DNA of 64,000 bases, taken from positions 1,736,001 through 1,800,000 of the forward strand of contig JABMLP010000007.1 of assembly GCA_013176395.1 (NCBI GenBank), given 5' to 3'. Both the position numbers and the translations under genes were made by a program. This DNA is from Venturia oleaginea. Its lineage: Eukaryota > Ascomycota > Dothideomycetes > Venturiales > Venturiaceae. Within the stretch, counting starts at the first letter, position 1. The number at the start of each line of letters is the position of its first letter. This document shows positions 10,928 to 23,701 of this stretch, piece after piece. The notes below the pieces were generated by a model. It did not search any database, was not told where the DNA came from, and saw nothing but the letters and a program-made list of their open reading frames with translations.

Positions 10928-13900
10928 TCAACCGTGTGTTTGCGCATCCTTGCCCTTCACAGCCTCAGCGAGTGTCTTTAACACCCAAGCCTTCTTCTCC
11001 TGCGCCGCCTTCAAACGCTCCACTTTGCCCTTGAGCACCTCCTCGTCCTCCTGATCTGGGAACGCAAAGGTTTTTCCTCTGGTAGGCGAAACAATGTACC
11101 TGGAACTTGATGCCGATCCACCAAAACCAGTCGAGCTGCGTAAACTCTCACTCAACAGTTTCGAAGAGCGCATGCTGCTCCCCTTGAAGGACGTACGGGA
11201 CGGTGATGCTTGACCGCTAGTATTCATACCCAATTTTCGCATCTGAGCTTCGAGAAGATCGATGTCTCCACTCTTCTTCTCAGCCTGCTCGGTCATTTTG
11301 AGGATCGTGCGTTCGACAGCCTCGACAGTAGGGACTTGTCCGGCCTTGGCTCCGTTCGCCGAAGCAAGTTTCGCCTTCAAGACCAAGACACCTTCCTCGG
11401 CTGCAACAAGGCTAGCCTGGAACTCAGCAAACGAATCCCTCAACTTCTTCTGCGCTTGCAGGTGTGTTGGATCCAAGCCCACATTCCTGAGGTTCGCCTT
11501 CCGTGCGGGATCCTTCTTCTGCTCCACAAACCGTCGGACTTCATGTAGTTTGTGTCGCAATCGTCCAAGATCCCTCCTTACAGAATCAAGATCATTCAGC
11601 TTTTCCCTGACTTCATCCAAAGCCTCATTGCCAAGATTATGTTCAAGCTCATTCTCAAAGATGACAAGATTATCAATCTCAATAAGAGTCCACTCCTCTG
11701 CATCCTCATTGTCGAGTTCATCCAGAGTCCGCTCATCAGGCGTAAGCTCCTTATGCCCTTGAATGAATGCGTACAGAGAACGAGCATTTAGACCAAGCGT
11801 ATCAACCATGGAATTAATATCGCGGAAGATGCGCTCAATAGCATGGCCAATATCGTTCTTGGGTGCGAGGCCTGCATAGTCTTGGTGTGCGATAAAGGGT
11901 TCGAGTGTTAGTGTAGGTTTGACAGGCTGCATCAACTCTTCACGAATTCGTGCATCGTCATCGTCGCTCAGATCCGAGGCCGTGTAAGACGGTTCACGTT
12001 GAATTACAGGCCGTGCAGCTTGACGAGATATTGGTCGCGACGGAGGACGCTGCGCTTGGCTGTTAGCTAGCTTACTGATAGGAGCGGTGACCGAGCGAAC
12101 CGGTGATGGTGAGCGCGGAGATTCTCGTAGTGCTGCAGCTTGAGGCGGAAATATGATCGATGGTCTTGGGAGGCCATGCGGCGTCGTGCTGGGGTTATCG
12201 AACATAAAGCTTGTGGGCTTGATCTTCGGCTGTGATGTGGACTGCAACGGAAGAGCACCAGGAAGGTCGGTGTAAAACTCTTTTGGCACCTTTACGCTGG
12301 ACGGATCTGGTGATATCGCCTCCACGGGTTCTTGCTCGGCTGGTGGTGATTTTGACTTTGGCAGAGGTGGCGCCTTGGCTTCAGGTACATCTGGTTTTGA
12401 CGAAACGTCTGGAATGTTGACGTTGTAGAAGTCTTTGGACACCTTCACTGTCGACGGATCGGGGGGAAGGGCAGCTTCTGGTTCCACCTCGGGGTCTCCT
12501 TCACTGCTCTCGTCGTCGGAAACGGGCATCTCAACAGCTTCGGCTTCACTGCCCGCCAATGGAGAACTTGAAACGTGGGAAGATGCCTTGCTTGCATTGG
12601 AAGGCACAGTTGTAGCTGAAGGTGAGGGTTGTGGTTTTGAAGTTACCTGTGGTGGTACAGGTTCTTTCAGAGTTTGGGACGATGACTTTCCAAAGGCGGA
12701 AGGCGAGCTAGGCTGCGTTCCAGATCCAAAAAGTGTCGACTTCGCCGAGTCTGTCTTCGTCGGTATGCTGAAAAGACCAGGGCTCTTGATCTCTTCTTTC
12801 TTTATCGAGGGTGTTGCTGGCTTCTGTTGATCCGGATCCGGAACAGCAGCACCGAAATCGGCACCAAAGAGTGATTTTGCGGGAGCCGCTTGTGGCTTAT
12901 GGAGGTCAAGTTCCTTCGCAGAGGTAGTGTGTGTAAAAGACGAGCCTATCTTGAAGTTAAACAGGCCGCCAGTCTTCTTCTCCTCCCTTGGTGGTTCCTT
13001 GTCCTCGCCGTCGTCCATCATATCGGTCTCTTGAGACTGCGCTTCTGAAAGAGAAGGCTTGCCGAAAGTTGACGACGGCTGTGCCGGCGTAGTGTTTCCA
13101 AACACGGACTGTCCGCCCAGGTTTGAACCGCCTGTGCTAGAGTCAATCGTTACTGTCGATCCAAAGCTGGGATTCGTGCTCATACCAAAACTTGTGCTTG
13201 GTGTAGCTGCCGTCGTTGTCCCGCTCGCCGCAAATGCAGGGGTTGAGGTGGCTCCAGATGCTACGTTAGCAAAAGGCGAGGCTGATGGTGCCTTACTTCC
13301 AAATTGAGAAAAGCCAGATGAGGTTCCTGCATGTGCGCCAAAGGGAGACGCTGACGGTGCAGCAGTGCCACCACTTGTCGCAGCTGAAGCCCAGGGTGAG
13401 GCTTTTTGTCCAATGCCGCTCGCTGCGCCAAAAGCAGCTCCGGTAGAAGCAGCGGCGCCGAAAGCTGATGGAGCACCAAATGACGGCTTCCCAAAGCCAG
13501 ATTGGGCTGGGGGAGTAGCAGAGCCGAATGTTGAGGCAGAGCCGAACGTTGGCTTTCCAAACCCAAGGGCGGGAGAAGCTATACCGCCAGCAGGAGAGGC
13601 AGCACCCCAAGGTGAGGCTTTTTGTCCAATCGCAGAAGCACCACCAAATCCAACATTTCCAGTGCTACCAAACGAGCTCTGACCAAATGCGGGGGTCGCA
13701 GTTTTCGCAAATCCACCTGCAGTTCCGAAAGCAGATGGGCCGCCGAACGTAAATTGTTGGAGCCCAGCGGGTGCGGTAGATGGAGCAGTGACAGCGCCTT
13801 CTGCTACGATCAGACCTGGGTAGATCTTGTTCTCGCGTACTGCAGCTTTGTTCACAACCCACCAGGCACACAGCACGCCCTCGTTGTTCAGTAGTAAAAG

Positions 13901-15212
13901 TCCAGGGAGTGGAAAAGGCGACTCATCTATCTCGTCTCCAGGTATTGGCTTTGGGATCTTGTTCGTACTGCTCAAGTCCAAGGCCATACCAATAGGACTC
14001 GTCTCTTGCATATCGTCCATCGCAGACATGGGCAAACCTGCGCGCTGAGTGTCATCTGCGAATGATGTGCCAGTATAAACGCCTTCAGGAGCGCCACTAG
14101 CCAAAGGTACTGCAGATTGTGTAATCAGACCAACGTCCGTAGAGGCGACTGAGGAGAAAATAAGCATATCAGTTAAGGTATGCCAATTTCGCAATCGATT
14201 GATGTAATGTGTTGGAGGCGTGCGGTTCAAACCAAAAGGCCCAGCTGGGTCGTTTACAGTCTGGTATTGAAATGCAGTTCTGCCCTTGTCGGTTTGGACA
14301 TAGTGAATGATAGAGTCGGGTGCTCGGTCCGGTTCTGGAGGGTCGTTCGGCGTATGGACCATTAGGAACTCGTCATTGGCAAGCCAAACAATGCTAGAAA
14401 CATGGTGGTTTTGCGGTACCTTTTCAGGTTGACGAATGATAGCTTTGGGCACACCAGCTGGATCCATCTGAAAAGCTGAGCCATCTCCTAGGCCTGTCAC
14501 GAGCTGCTTTCCCTTGTTACTCCACGAAACGCTCGTGACGCCTTCCTTGACTGCCTTGTTGCCATTCGCGCCTGAGACGAACTCTTTTGTCTGCAGATTG
14601 GCGATCATAAGCTGCCCTCCACCAAGGACAACAGCGACAAAGTGAGAGAACTCTGGGGCAGGATTGGGAGCCAGGGCGCGAATAGGGAGTCCTTCGGTCG
14701 CAATCTGAAAGGTGGGTTCTCGTTTGTTTCGCAGGAGTGCAGCTGTGTCGTATACAGCTAATCCCCCTCCATTCTCAGCGCAAATGATGAGATATGAGCC
14801 ATCAGAGTTGAATGCGACCTGGGATAATCGTGGTACGTCTATTGTCAAGCCAGGTGTGAAGTCTTTGATATTGTTTTCGATCTTGGCAGGGCCGGTAAAG
14901 CAATCTCTGACAGCCTTCGTTTCTGCAATAACGAGTTGTCCAGGTCCTGCTGCCGCCAGTAATCCGCGCTTCGAGGATATGGACAGTAGGGAGGATGTGG
15001 AGGACGGGAGGGAGTCGACAGTCCATGGAGAAGGAAGTAGTTTGATTTTCGTCTCGCCGGCGAAAGTCTTAAAGCCCAAAGACTGCTTCATGTTAGTGAC
15101 TGGATTGAGTAGGGATCCTTTAATTTCCCACCTCTACTGCGACTTCTTGGAGGTCTGCGGCCGTGTTTGCACTGGCATTCGCGCCCGGGACCTGGGCGTT
15201 GTTATATGCCAT
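10928..15212 (-). CDS. NUP159: Nucleoporin NUP159 (Nup214-type)
   Basis: Two exons, complement(10928..15082, 15132..15212), encode 1411 aa. The small first exon (27 codons, ending DLQEVAVE) restores the usual N-terminus and joins in phase 0 to SLGFKTFAGETKIKLLPSPW. Roughly residues 25-440 form the beta-propeller that in this family docks the DEAD-box helicase Dbp5. About 450-700 are FG repeats (SAFG, KPSFG, FGSA types), and about 700-1080 are acidic/proline-rich linkers with two diverged copies of an SSVKVPKEFY-like motif. The final 300 residues are coiled coil, which anchors the protein with Nup82/Nsp1 on the cytoplasmic face of the pore. It promotes mRNA export. It is divergent from PUP1 across 626 bp. 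Very long antisense frames here are shadows of the FG/Ser/Ala-rich coding sequence. Confidence 0.93.
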
Positions 15213-15838
15213 CTTTGCTTTGAAATGGAGACTTCCAAGCTCCTTCGTTGGTGAAGGGTAGATTATGTGGTGGTAGTCATGGAAGTCCAGCGAGCGGCGT
15301 TGTTTTGTCGGAGTAGGAGTAGTTTTGCTGCAGTTTTCCTGTTGCTGGGCAGCTCGCAGGTTGCCATGCGAGGTCCGCTGTTGGAGCCTGTTGCCACTAG
15401 GCGGTAGGAATAGATTGAGTGTCGACTTCAGAATTGTGTTTGAGAGCAAGTGACTGTTGCTCTCATGGGACGAGAGCAACGTGAATGGTGGTGGGCATCC
15501 AGTACGAATACTTCGCCTAGTACGCGTAGGCCTGTCCAAGCTTCATGGGTATGGGTGAAATTACGCGTGGAGGGACAGCCTGGAGAGAGGCATCACAGAC
15601 TACAAGGTATCAACTATCAACAGAGCCCCCCATACACACTGCCATACACGCTACCATTCCTGCTGTAACCCCCCGTCTGATCAGCAGCTCCTCCCATCTA
15701 CTATATCGACCCTGCCATCAAATCAAATCGACTCGACGACAGCGACTGCTTGCGGCCTACACCTTCCACCTTCGAATACCAACCCTCTAATAACAACAAC
15801 AACACCATCACCACCACCACCACCATCAAACCGCCAAT
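15213..15838. promoter_or_regulatory. Bidirectional promoter region NUP159/PUP1
   Basis: The 626 bp between two divergent start codons must hold both promoters. The side next to PUP1 carries a CAA/CCA trinucleotide run (about 15796-15831) that would lie in its 5' leader. A long minus-strand frame overlapping 15120-15539 extends NUP159's frame upstream of its ATG; I treat this as leader because the homologous N-terminus starts at 15212. Confidence 0.55.
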
Positions 15839-16721
15839 ATGACTGGCTTCGACTTCTCCAACCACACTAGAAATTCTGCTCTGCACGCACAGGGCGTTCC
15901 CCTCCCAAAGGCGACAAGCACAGGAACAACCATTGTAGGATGTCTCTTCGAAGGCGGTGTCATTATCGCGGCAGACACGAGAGCCACCAGCGGGCCTATC
16001 GTGGCTGACAAGGTGCGCTACTTCTTGTAAATCAACAGCGTGCAACTAATTCTTTTGGCTATAGAACTGCGAGAAGCTCCACTACATCTCGCCCCAGATC
16101 TGGTGTGCCGGCGCCGGCACTGCAGCAGACACTGAATTCACCACATCTCTCATCTCCTCCAACCTCGAACTACACGCCCTCTCCACTGGCCGTCAACCTC
16201 GCGTCGTCACCTGTATGACTATGCTCAAGCAGCATCTCTTCCGCTACCAGGGTCACATCGGAGCTTACCTTGTTGTTGCTGGTTGCGATCCAACAGGCTC
16301 ACATCTCTTCACAGTCCACGCACACGGTTCCACTGACAAGCTGCCATATGTTACAATGGGTTCTGGATCTATGGCGGCCATGTCAGTCTTCGAGAGCAAA
16401 TGGAAGGGCAAGCTCACGAGAGATGAGGCCGTGGACTTGTGCTCAGAGGCTATCATGGCTGGTATATTCAATGACTTGGGTTCTGGATCCAACGTTGACG
16501 TCTGTGTCATCACGCCGGAGAAAGCTACGTTGTTGAGGAACCACATCCAGCCCAATGTTCGCGAAAAGAAGGCCAGGGACTACCGCTTCAAGAAGGGCAC
16601 TACCGCTATCCTGAATGAGAAGATCATCACAAGAGAAGACATTAGCAAATACGTGACGGTACACGAATTGGGTGACGATAGCGTGCCAGGCGCCGCGGAG
16701 AAGATGGACATTGATGCTTAG
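15839..16721 (+). CDS. PUP1: 20S proteasome subunit beta-2 (PUP1)
   Basis: Exons 15839..16012 and 16065..16721 encode 276 aa; the intron starts GTGCGC and ends CTATAG, phase 0. A propeptide of 29 residues ends in TG just before TTIVG, so Thr30 becomes the N-terminal nucleophile after autocleavage. The supporting catalytic residues are present: Asp in AADTRAT and Lys in GPIVADK, with the GSGSNVDVC segment typical of beta-2. This subunit supplies the trypsin-like activity of the proteasome core in cytosol and nucleus. A C-terminal arm (about residues 220-276) that wraps beta-3 is also recognisable. The gene appears intact. Confidence 0.96.
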
Positions 16722-18375
16722 GGTAGTGTGGCATTGGTATTCTGTGGCGTTGACGGATGGAAGGCGAAATGCGGTACAGTTGCAACATTGTACCGATATC
16801 TGGCGAAATCATTTTTCGAAAGTAATAATTCAAGGCTGACGTCAAATGAGAACATCAGGAATCAAGAATACCCGAGCCACAGAGCAGCTTCTTCAGCCTT
16901 TTTTAGCACAACAACAACTTTATAACCATGTCACTAATGCATCTCCTGACTCTGGATTGCTCTTGTAGCCTCCTCGACATCGAACAGTCTCCCAGCGATA
17001 ACTCAGATGCCTAGATGAAGGACAACCCTCCCGACCTCTTTCGCCGTTCCGCTACTCCCCCAGAACGGCCCGACCACGTCTCCAGCCTCGAAATCAAGCT
17101 GGTTGGTTGTACTCCAAGGATGGGTATACGGAGTTGATAAACTACTTTGTCAAAAATCTCACTATTTTCTCCTGGCGCGCCACGACACGATTTTGATCAA
17201 TTTCAAGTATAGAAAACTTTGAAGGTGAAGGTTCTTCATGAAGATTTATCTACTTTTATTGGAACGATAACTGAAGCACGTCCGATCGTGGTCATAAGGT
17301 TTAGGTGTTAAATTTATGTAGGTGCGGCATGCTGGAAGCTGGACATGCGGAAGGGAAGTCTACATGAATACATGGGGAAATGTTAGTCTCTTCTTTCTCT
17401 TTGGCTATGAAGAAGAAAAGGATGATGATGACATAGAAGAGTTTGACATTATAAAACTAATGAATAGACAAGATGAGAATATGTACGCACATGCGACGCT
17501 AATTCTGTGCTGAAGACTTCTTGCTCCTTATATTTCCCATATTTTGGAAGATGAATGGTTAGCCAGGGCTTGCGGTATACACGCGCCCACACTTCATTCC
17601 GAGCTTGCATGCTCAGAGCCCAATTACACCTCCTTTATCGCTCATGAAGCTTGATCTTAAAGAGAAATTCTGTACGACAGTCGACACATCTCCACCCCCG
17701 TACAAGATAAATCCACAATCTGTTCGTGACCCCCATGTGTCTGAAACACAAATAGAATACATTCCCTCGTAGCATTTACCAGAACAAGGCAAATGATCTG
17801 CCGGAGCTCAGAGCATCTTGCGCAATACCAAAGGGGGGTCCATGTAATGTGATGTGGTACCTACTTAACACCTCAAACAACCTCAGAGAACCACGTTACG
17901 AAACTTCGAAAGCGCTACACCAAAGCTCACGCTATTTGAAAATGCAAGGCAACAATCATAAAAGAAAAGTTTGTCGTTTGAATTATCTCGAAAATCGCTA
18001 TAATACAAGCAGTATATACAACACCAGCCATAGACAACAGTTGCCTAGGCTCCATCAACCTCAAGTCTAGCCTTAGCAGTCAAAAACAGGGGCATCCTCG
18101 TGACCATATGCTCGCATATGTCTCCCGTTGAGGTCGCCCCTGAAAACTCCGTCTGCATGCAAGCGCCTTGTCGTGTCCAGAGACGACAATGCTGCGGTTG
18201 ACTCCCCATAAATCCATGAGAAAAAGTGTTTTGAATATGAAAAGAAGGAAGAAGAGTGTTCATGTACCATTCGTCAAAGCAACCAGCAGACGATTACCGC
18301 CAAGGTTGCGTATGACCTCAGTTCATGAGGTAGGTATACGAACATTTTTCATCATAAGTCGCCATGGCGATACGC
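16722..18375. other. Intergenic region between convergent genes
   Basis: About 1.65 kb between the convergent 3' ends of PUP1 and the GH17 gene. Only short frames without domains are present (for example 17322-17513 and 17849-18070 on plus). A GATGATGATGA run sits at 17423-17435. I see no RNA gene or transposon signature. Confidence 0.45.
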
Positions 18376-19819
18376 CTAGTTGTCCAAAATTCCCCAGTAG
18401 TGTTCGGCATTGAATGTTGCGGCGCTGTTGCGCATCCAGTAGTTGTTGAACGCAGAGAAGAGGAACACGTCGTTACCCATCTTAGCCTTGATGGAGGCAA
18501 TGGCTCTAAGTTGGTTCTCCTTGCTGGGAACAGCCAAGTTATTGGCAAATCCATCCTTTGGCCATCCAGTCTCGGTGACACGCACGCGAACGTTTCTGCT
18601 ACTCCTGCCTCCACCACATGCTCGAAGAGCGTCGACCTGTTGTGCGACGAAGTCACCAGCCCGTTCAGCAGGTGTGTTTGGGTTGAAGAAGGCGTGAATG
18701 TTGGCAGCGATATAATCACCAGCGGCAGCAGTACAGAGCACTGGATTGGCCAAGATGGCGTCCTGGCTGTCGACGTGGACAATGGGACCGCGATAACCAT
18801 GAGCGCGTAAGACAGATCGGCTCTGGGTAACGGCGGTAGCCACTTGCGAAGGAGTTCGCGCACCACGGTGCACGTCTTCGTTTCCGATGGCAATGGAATC
18901 AACGATGCCCCAATTGTTGTCATTGACTTTGATGGCTTCAACAATGGTTTGAAGTTGGCTGCTGAGTCTGTCATCAAGCCAGTAGACGCCTAAGAAGACT
19001 TTCTTGTTGTACTTCTTTGCCAGAGTGAGAGCAATGTTAGGCTGGTCGCAGTCTGTGCCGTAGACACGAACAGTCCTGAAGGCGCCCATTTTAGACCACT
19101 CGCGTTCAGCGTCATCGAAGGTCTTGCAAGCAGAGTTGTATTCATTGCCCTTATAACCAGTCCAGGTCACGCCATAAGGAGAAGAACCATTGTCGACAAA
19201 GCCATCCTGAGCGCCGGCGCTGGAGTCGGCAACGAAGTTGTTGGCCTGGACATCGGGCGATGGCGCAACTGGAGCAGGTGGTGGAGGCGCCTGAACCGCA
19301 GGTGGCGCGGGTGGTGCTGAGATATTGTTAGTACCAATTGCTTCTAAATTTCGTGGTGGACAGCGAATCTACAAAGTCGGCAAGATGAACGGTTCCATAG
19401 ACTTACCAGGTGGAGCCGCAACTGGAGCTGGAGCCGTGGCAGGAGGCGCTGGAGCCGGGGTAGCTACTGCAGGAGCTGGAGCGGGTACAACGACTGGAGC
19501 TGCTGGTGCGGGAGTGGCAGCGGGTGGTGGGATCGGCTTTCCATTCTCATCCACGTAAACTAGAACGTCCGGTGCGTTCACGGTCTCCCTTTGAATCAGT
19601 CAGCATCGGTTGAACAAGACAAGGCCACGCGAACTTACTCGAAGGTGGCGGTGATGATGACATTGCGCTTCTCCACGTGATGGACGTGGTGACCTAGGCA
19701 ATGTTTGAGCGCGTGAGCTGAGCGTAGGGTCATGTAAAATGCTTACGATGAGGATGAGCGATGGCCGTTCCGATGAGAAAAAGCTCGGCCAGGAAAAGAG
19801 AGATTTGGCTGGTCTTCAT
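18376..19819 (-). CDS. Secreted GH17 beta-1,3-glucanase (SCW-type)
   Basis: Four exons, complement(18376..19316, 19407..19588, 19639..19693, 19747..19819), encode 416 aa. A signal peptide (residues 1-21) is followed by HPHRHHVHHVEKR, a Kex2 Lys-Arg site at 33-34, as in yeast Scw4/Scw10-type wall proteins. Residues about 60-140 are a Pro/Ala-rich linker. The GH17 barrel follows, with acid/base Glu250 in IAIGNED and nucleophile Glu352 in TETGWP. The enzyme is expected to cut or transfer cell-wall beta-1,3-glucan outside the cell. The third exon's acceptor lies in AAAGG, so one base of ambiguity exists; only the choice used here keeps frame. It ends in WGILDN without a GPI signal. Confidence 0.92.
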
Positions 19820-21672
19820 GTTGCAAGCGAGTGTGGATTGATGTTGTAAATGAGTGAAGTTTTGGTTATGAGAACACTGTCTTGGTTAGCTGGACGCAAA
19901 GGGCATATCATAAGAGCAAGTGGGTGTTGCGGGAGTCGACTTACAAGCCCCAGCTCTTCGTCAACAGAAGAGGCAGCTCGGCTGCGGCGCGAGTACAGAG
20001 CTTGTTCAAGAATGGGTGGTGTCGGGGTAGTCGTCAAGTGAATGAGTGTGGTGGGTAAGCGAATGAATGATCGGGGTGAGCTGTTGGATGGTTCAAAAGA
20101 GTGTGGTGGTGTTGGTGGTGGTGGGTTGAAAGAGTGTGGTGAATGGATCGAAGTGATGGAGGATAGTACGAAATGGACGGTGCCGTATTAGAAGGAGCGT
20201 GGCCGGGATATTGGTGACATTAAAATTTGATGACAACACGGGGAAGGAGCAAACAACAGACAGGCTGATTCCAAGCCTGAGCAAATCCCAAGAGTTCAAA
20301 TGTCTCCCTGGCAATGCCACCTAGGATAATCTACGCGGCCATTGACAACCTCTGCCAGCATATTTTGCCTCGTCTCCGCCAGTCTTCGCCTTGATGATGG
20401 CATCTTTTTGGCCTTGGAAGATTCTCTCGTGGCTGCCCTGTCGGAAAATCAATCTATTCCACACGCCGTACCTTACCAGGCTGCTGTTATTTCTGGCCTT
20501 TCAGCCCGACCACCCGATACCCCAGTCTACCGAGTTCGTTCAATTGGACCGGCGCATTCTAACCGATGCTCTTTTCCAGAATCTCGTCCACCGTTCCACC
20601 GGAGAGTCCTTATCTGACATCACAGCAACTCCCTGCCGCAAGGACCCGCTAGCCTGCGAGACCTTGGGGACATTAAAGGCGATTGTGATGTGCACTCTCA
20701 ACCTTGACACGACCGAATCTGCGTCTCTTTCTTCATATCCCAAGCCAACAGTTCATCAGTCCACAACAGGCCAGGATGTCATGCCGAGCAGTGAAATGAG
20801 CAAGGACTCGGTGATTCAGACGATGACCGCCATCTTATGGAGTAAGGCTGCGCGAGATATTGCTCCTAATTTTATCACCTTGCGAGCTGCCAGAATTGGT
20901 CGTCTAAACGGATGTACTACTGTGTAGATACGAGACGGTAGCGGCTAGCCCAACGAGTAGTGATACCTCACGTCTATCAAACCATCAGACATGCGATTAT
21001 CCTGTGCACGACTGGAGAAGAAGCTCACAACCAACCATCTGTCGTCGCAAGGCCGAGGCTGTCAGGTACGGCAACGTTGTGTCTGTGCCCCTGCAAAATA
21101 TACGCTGTGGAGGATCGCTTCCTCGAGATTGCTGAACTCATATGGCGCCGCCGAAAGCCGGATGATGTGCATGGTTCGTCGTGCCTTGGTGTGTCTTTCA
21201 GCGCCGAGTTACGAGCTTGAGCCAGGGGGTCAAGAGACTCCCTGTGCTGCGGGAAGATACGTGTTCATCCGGTTGCTTTGCTTACTCTGTCGCTATGCTG
21301 GGAAGGGATGGTCAAGTTGCACAATACTGCTGGGCAGGATGAGAAGTCGATGGCCCCAGTGATTCAGCTTTCGATGGAGGTGGTGATCGAGTGGAACTGG
21401 AGCGTTCGGCTACTTATTACTCTCAGTGCGGCGCAAACTTAAGGTTGCGACTCACTACAGCAGAACGTGATGCTCGAGTTACAAGAGCAATTCTGCCGCC
21501 TGCGCGTTGATCAAGCATTCCTTTCTGGAGGATAAGGAACAATTGGGATATTCCGCATGTCAGAAATTGTGTCTCGTTTTCAGAGCACGTGATCATGGTT
21601 CCAACAGCATGTGCCACCTTCAGTGTTAGCACTGTAAGCCCCATTTGATTTCATAACAACCAACAATACACA
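19820..21672. other. Intergenic region, doubtful reading frame
   Basis: About 1.85 kb upstream of both the GH17 gene and the ELYS-domain gene, so it should hold both promoters. A plus-strand frame at 20391-20927 (178 codons) is the longest present. Its translation shows no domain, signal peptide or family resemblance, and it overlaps another frame of similar quality, so I do not call it a gene. A gtGGTGG-type purine-rich run lies near 20100-20130. Confidence 0.4.
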
Positions 21673-22730
21673 ATGGCGCCTTCGAGAGCGGACATTCTAG
21701 ATTTCGACTCGGTCTACCAGTCGGATGCTAACTTCAAGTACCCGAAAGAAATTGGGGGCGGGATAATCAGATCCAGAGATCGACTGGGAGGGAAGCTCTT
21801 CTTCGATCGCTTGCTCGAGGAGATTGAAATTGATGGTCAGCATGTCCTTCACATTCTGGACTGGTGTAACTCATACACGAACAGGCAAGAAAGCTTATCC
21901 TCCTCAAAATAACGGCGATCTTCGCAAACTATACAAATCCATAGTCGCCTCCGATGCGCCAGAACACGTCAAGCAGTCACTGGTATTCTATCTGCTGAAA
22001 GACCTCGAGGTTATCCCAGGGAAGGATGCTGCCTCACAGTTCTCAGAGGATTGCTTCCTGCCAAACAAGCTCGTGACGTTCATCGAGGGCATCCATAGCC
22101 TCGATCGACTGCAGTTTGAGGTACGTGGAGTATATCTGGAGAAGCCAAACCCAGCTAACATCTCTATAGCCAGCTATGGAAAACCTCACCTCGCCTTCCC
22201 TTGCTCCCAAATACGCCGAAGACATCCTCGCAGCTCTGCTCCACGCTGGCAAAGGTAGACTTGCTCTCGCCTATTACCAAACAATATCACCATCCCTTGC
22301 GGACCATGACCTTCTCGTCCAATACTTCACAATGATCGCCGAAGGCAGTGTGACTGAAGCTTTCTACTTCATCAGAAAACAGCGACCCTCAAAACAATAC
22401 GATCTTCTGCAGATACTCATAGAACGAACGTGTCCGGGCTCTCCAGACGAAGGAATAGAACTGGTTGATCTTCCACTTACTCAAAAAGAGGAGGCAGATT
22501 TTGAACGCTTCTTACTACGCGATACACAAGGCAGAAACTGTGCATACGCAGCGGATATGGTCATGATGAGGCGCATCAATACTGGCAAATTCGCCCAAGC
22601 AAAGGAAGACTTTCGAACATTGAACCTATCCAAAACTCCGCGGAATGACATTACCTGGTCAAACATCATGGACGGTCTGGACAAGGGTCTAGGACCGCGA
22701 AATGCGACCGAAATATATGAGCATGATTGA
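21673..22730 (+). CDS. ELYS-domain nuclear pore assembly protein
   Basis: Three exons, 21673..21835, 21885..22120 and 22170..22730, encode 319 aa; both introns are GT-AG and phases agree. The N-terminus (DILDFDSVYQSDANFKYP), LGGKLFFDRLLEEIEI and the central LDRLQFE-PAMENLTSPSLAP segment match the helical ELYS domain of fungal pore proteins (S. pombe Ely5-type). The fungal forms keep only this alpha-solenoid domain and lack the beta-propeller and AT-hook of animal ELYS; at 319 aa this one fits. It would bind the Nup107-120 (Y) complex at the nuclear pore; that is family knowledge. The last 60 residues are less conserved. Confidence 0.85.
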
Positions 22731-23701
22731 ATTGGGGGATCCAACACAAACCTGAACATGAACTCCTCCAAACTGGAATATTTGATTAGGAGGGACATGA
22801 AGTAGGTTGGAGATCTTGTGTGGCCCTCCGCCTTCACATAAGTCGGGCAATGAGCCGACGTGCCAAAATAGAGAAGCCACCTCCACTTTGTGCGCCGCGG
22901 CAGCTCAGCGAGGACGATCACCATGAATCTTCAATCTCATGATGGATATGAGCGGATGCTAAGAAACCTCGGAAGTTTGCATTCACTCATTTTGTGATTT
23001 CTTGCCACCAGGCGGCTATCTTGGACCCATATACGACTATTCGATTTGGCCGCTCGTCCTAGAGTCATCAGCTTGTTGAATGGCATCGAGTCTGTCAAAG
23101 ATGCATGTCCACAGCGACTGAGCTACGCCACGTGGTTAGCAAACAGTGACTACACACCGTTGACAGTAGAGAAATAGCCAGGACTGCGGCATAGAATCAG
23201 CCCTGTGAGGCAGTACAGTGGTAGCAGTAACTCCGTATCTCTTCTTTGACGCACGCGGTAGGTTCTCTTCTTTTATCTTCGTCTCGGTATCGACTTCTTT
23301 GCTCGTGAAATCATTCCCACCGTCTGAATTAAGTTTCATGCTATGCTTCGGTATAACCCTTTTATGGACAGAATCTGTTACGATAGTGGGAAAATACTTG
23401 CTCGCTCGCCGCCTTCTGGTAGAAAGATACCACCTGGTCTGTCTCAATAGAGCCATGCTATTGATACGGTTGTGAGTTGAGAACTGCTTCCTTTCGGCTT
23501 GCCGAGGGGCGCGTGGCTATTCTCTTGGTGACTTTTCACATATTCATCTTGCTGGGGTTGTATCGAGTCCTAGCTGAAGGAGTTCAGCCTACAGAGCACG
23601 TCACTCTTTGATCGGCATAATTTAGCAATACAGCTTTTCAACCCGGGTTTCTCTAGTGTCTATGCCTATCCAAGGCTCCGAATTTTGTCACCAGAGGCTG
23701 T
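22731..23701. other. Intergenic region, convergent 3' ends
   Basis: About 970 bp between the ELYS-domain gene and the PLP decarboxylase. Frames at 22481-22924 minus oppose the ELYS gene and carry no domain. Nothing else is supported. Confidence 0.5.

Noticed and set aside
11262..13682. Several long plus-strand reading frames opposite NUP159
   Set aside because: They are antisense to a Ser/Ala/Gly/Pro-rich coding sequence whose composition removes stops from other frames; none has a domain.
15120..15539. Upstream extension of NUP159 by about 110 residues
   Set aside because: The added sequence is low-complexity, while the conserved N-terminus starts at ATG 15212; it is more likely a 5' leader.
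20391..20927. Candidate 178-aa gene
   Set aside because: No family, signal or helix pattern; it overlaps an equally long frame and lies in a promoter-rich interval.
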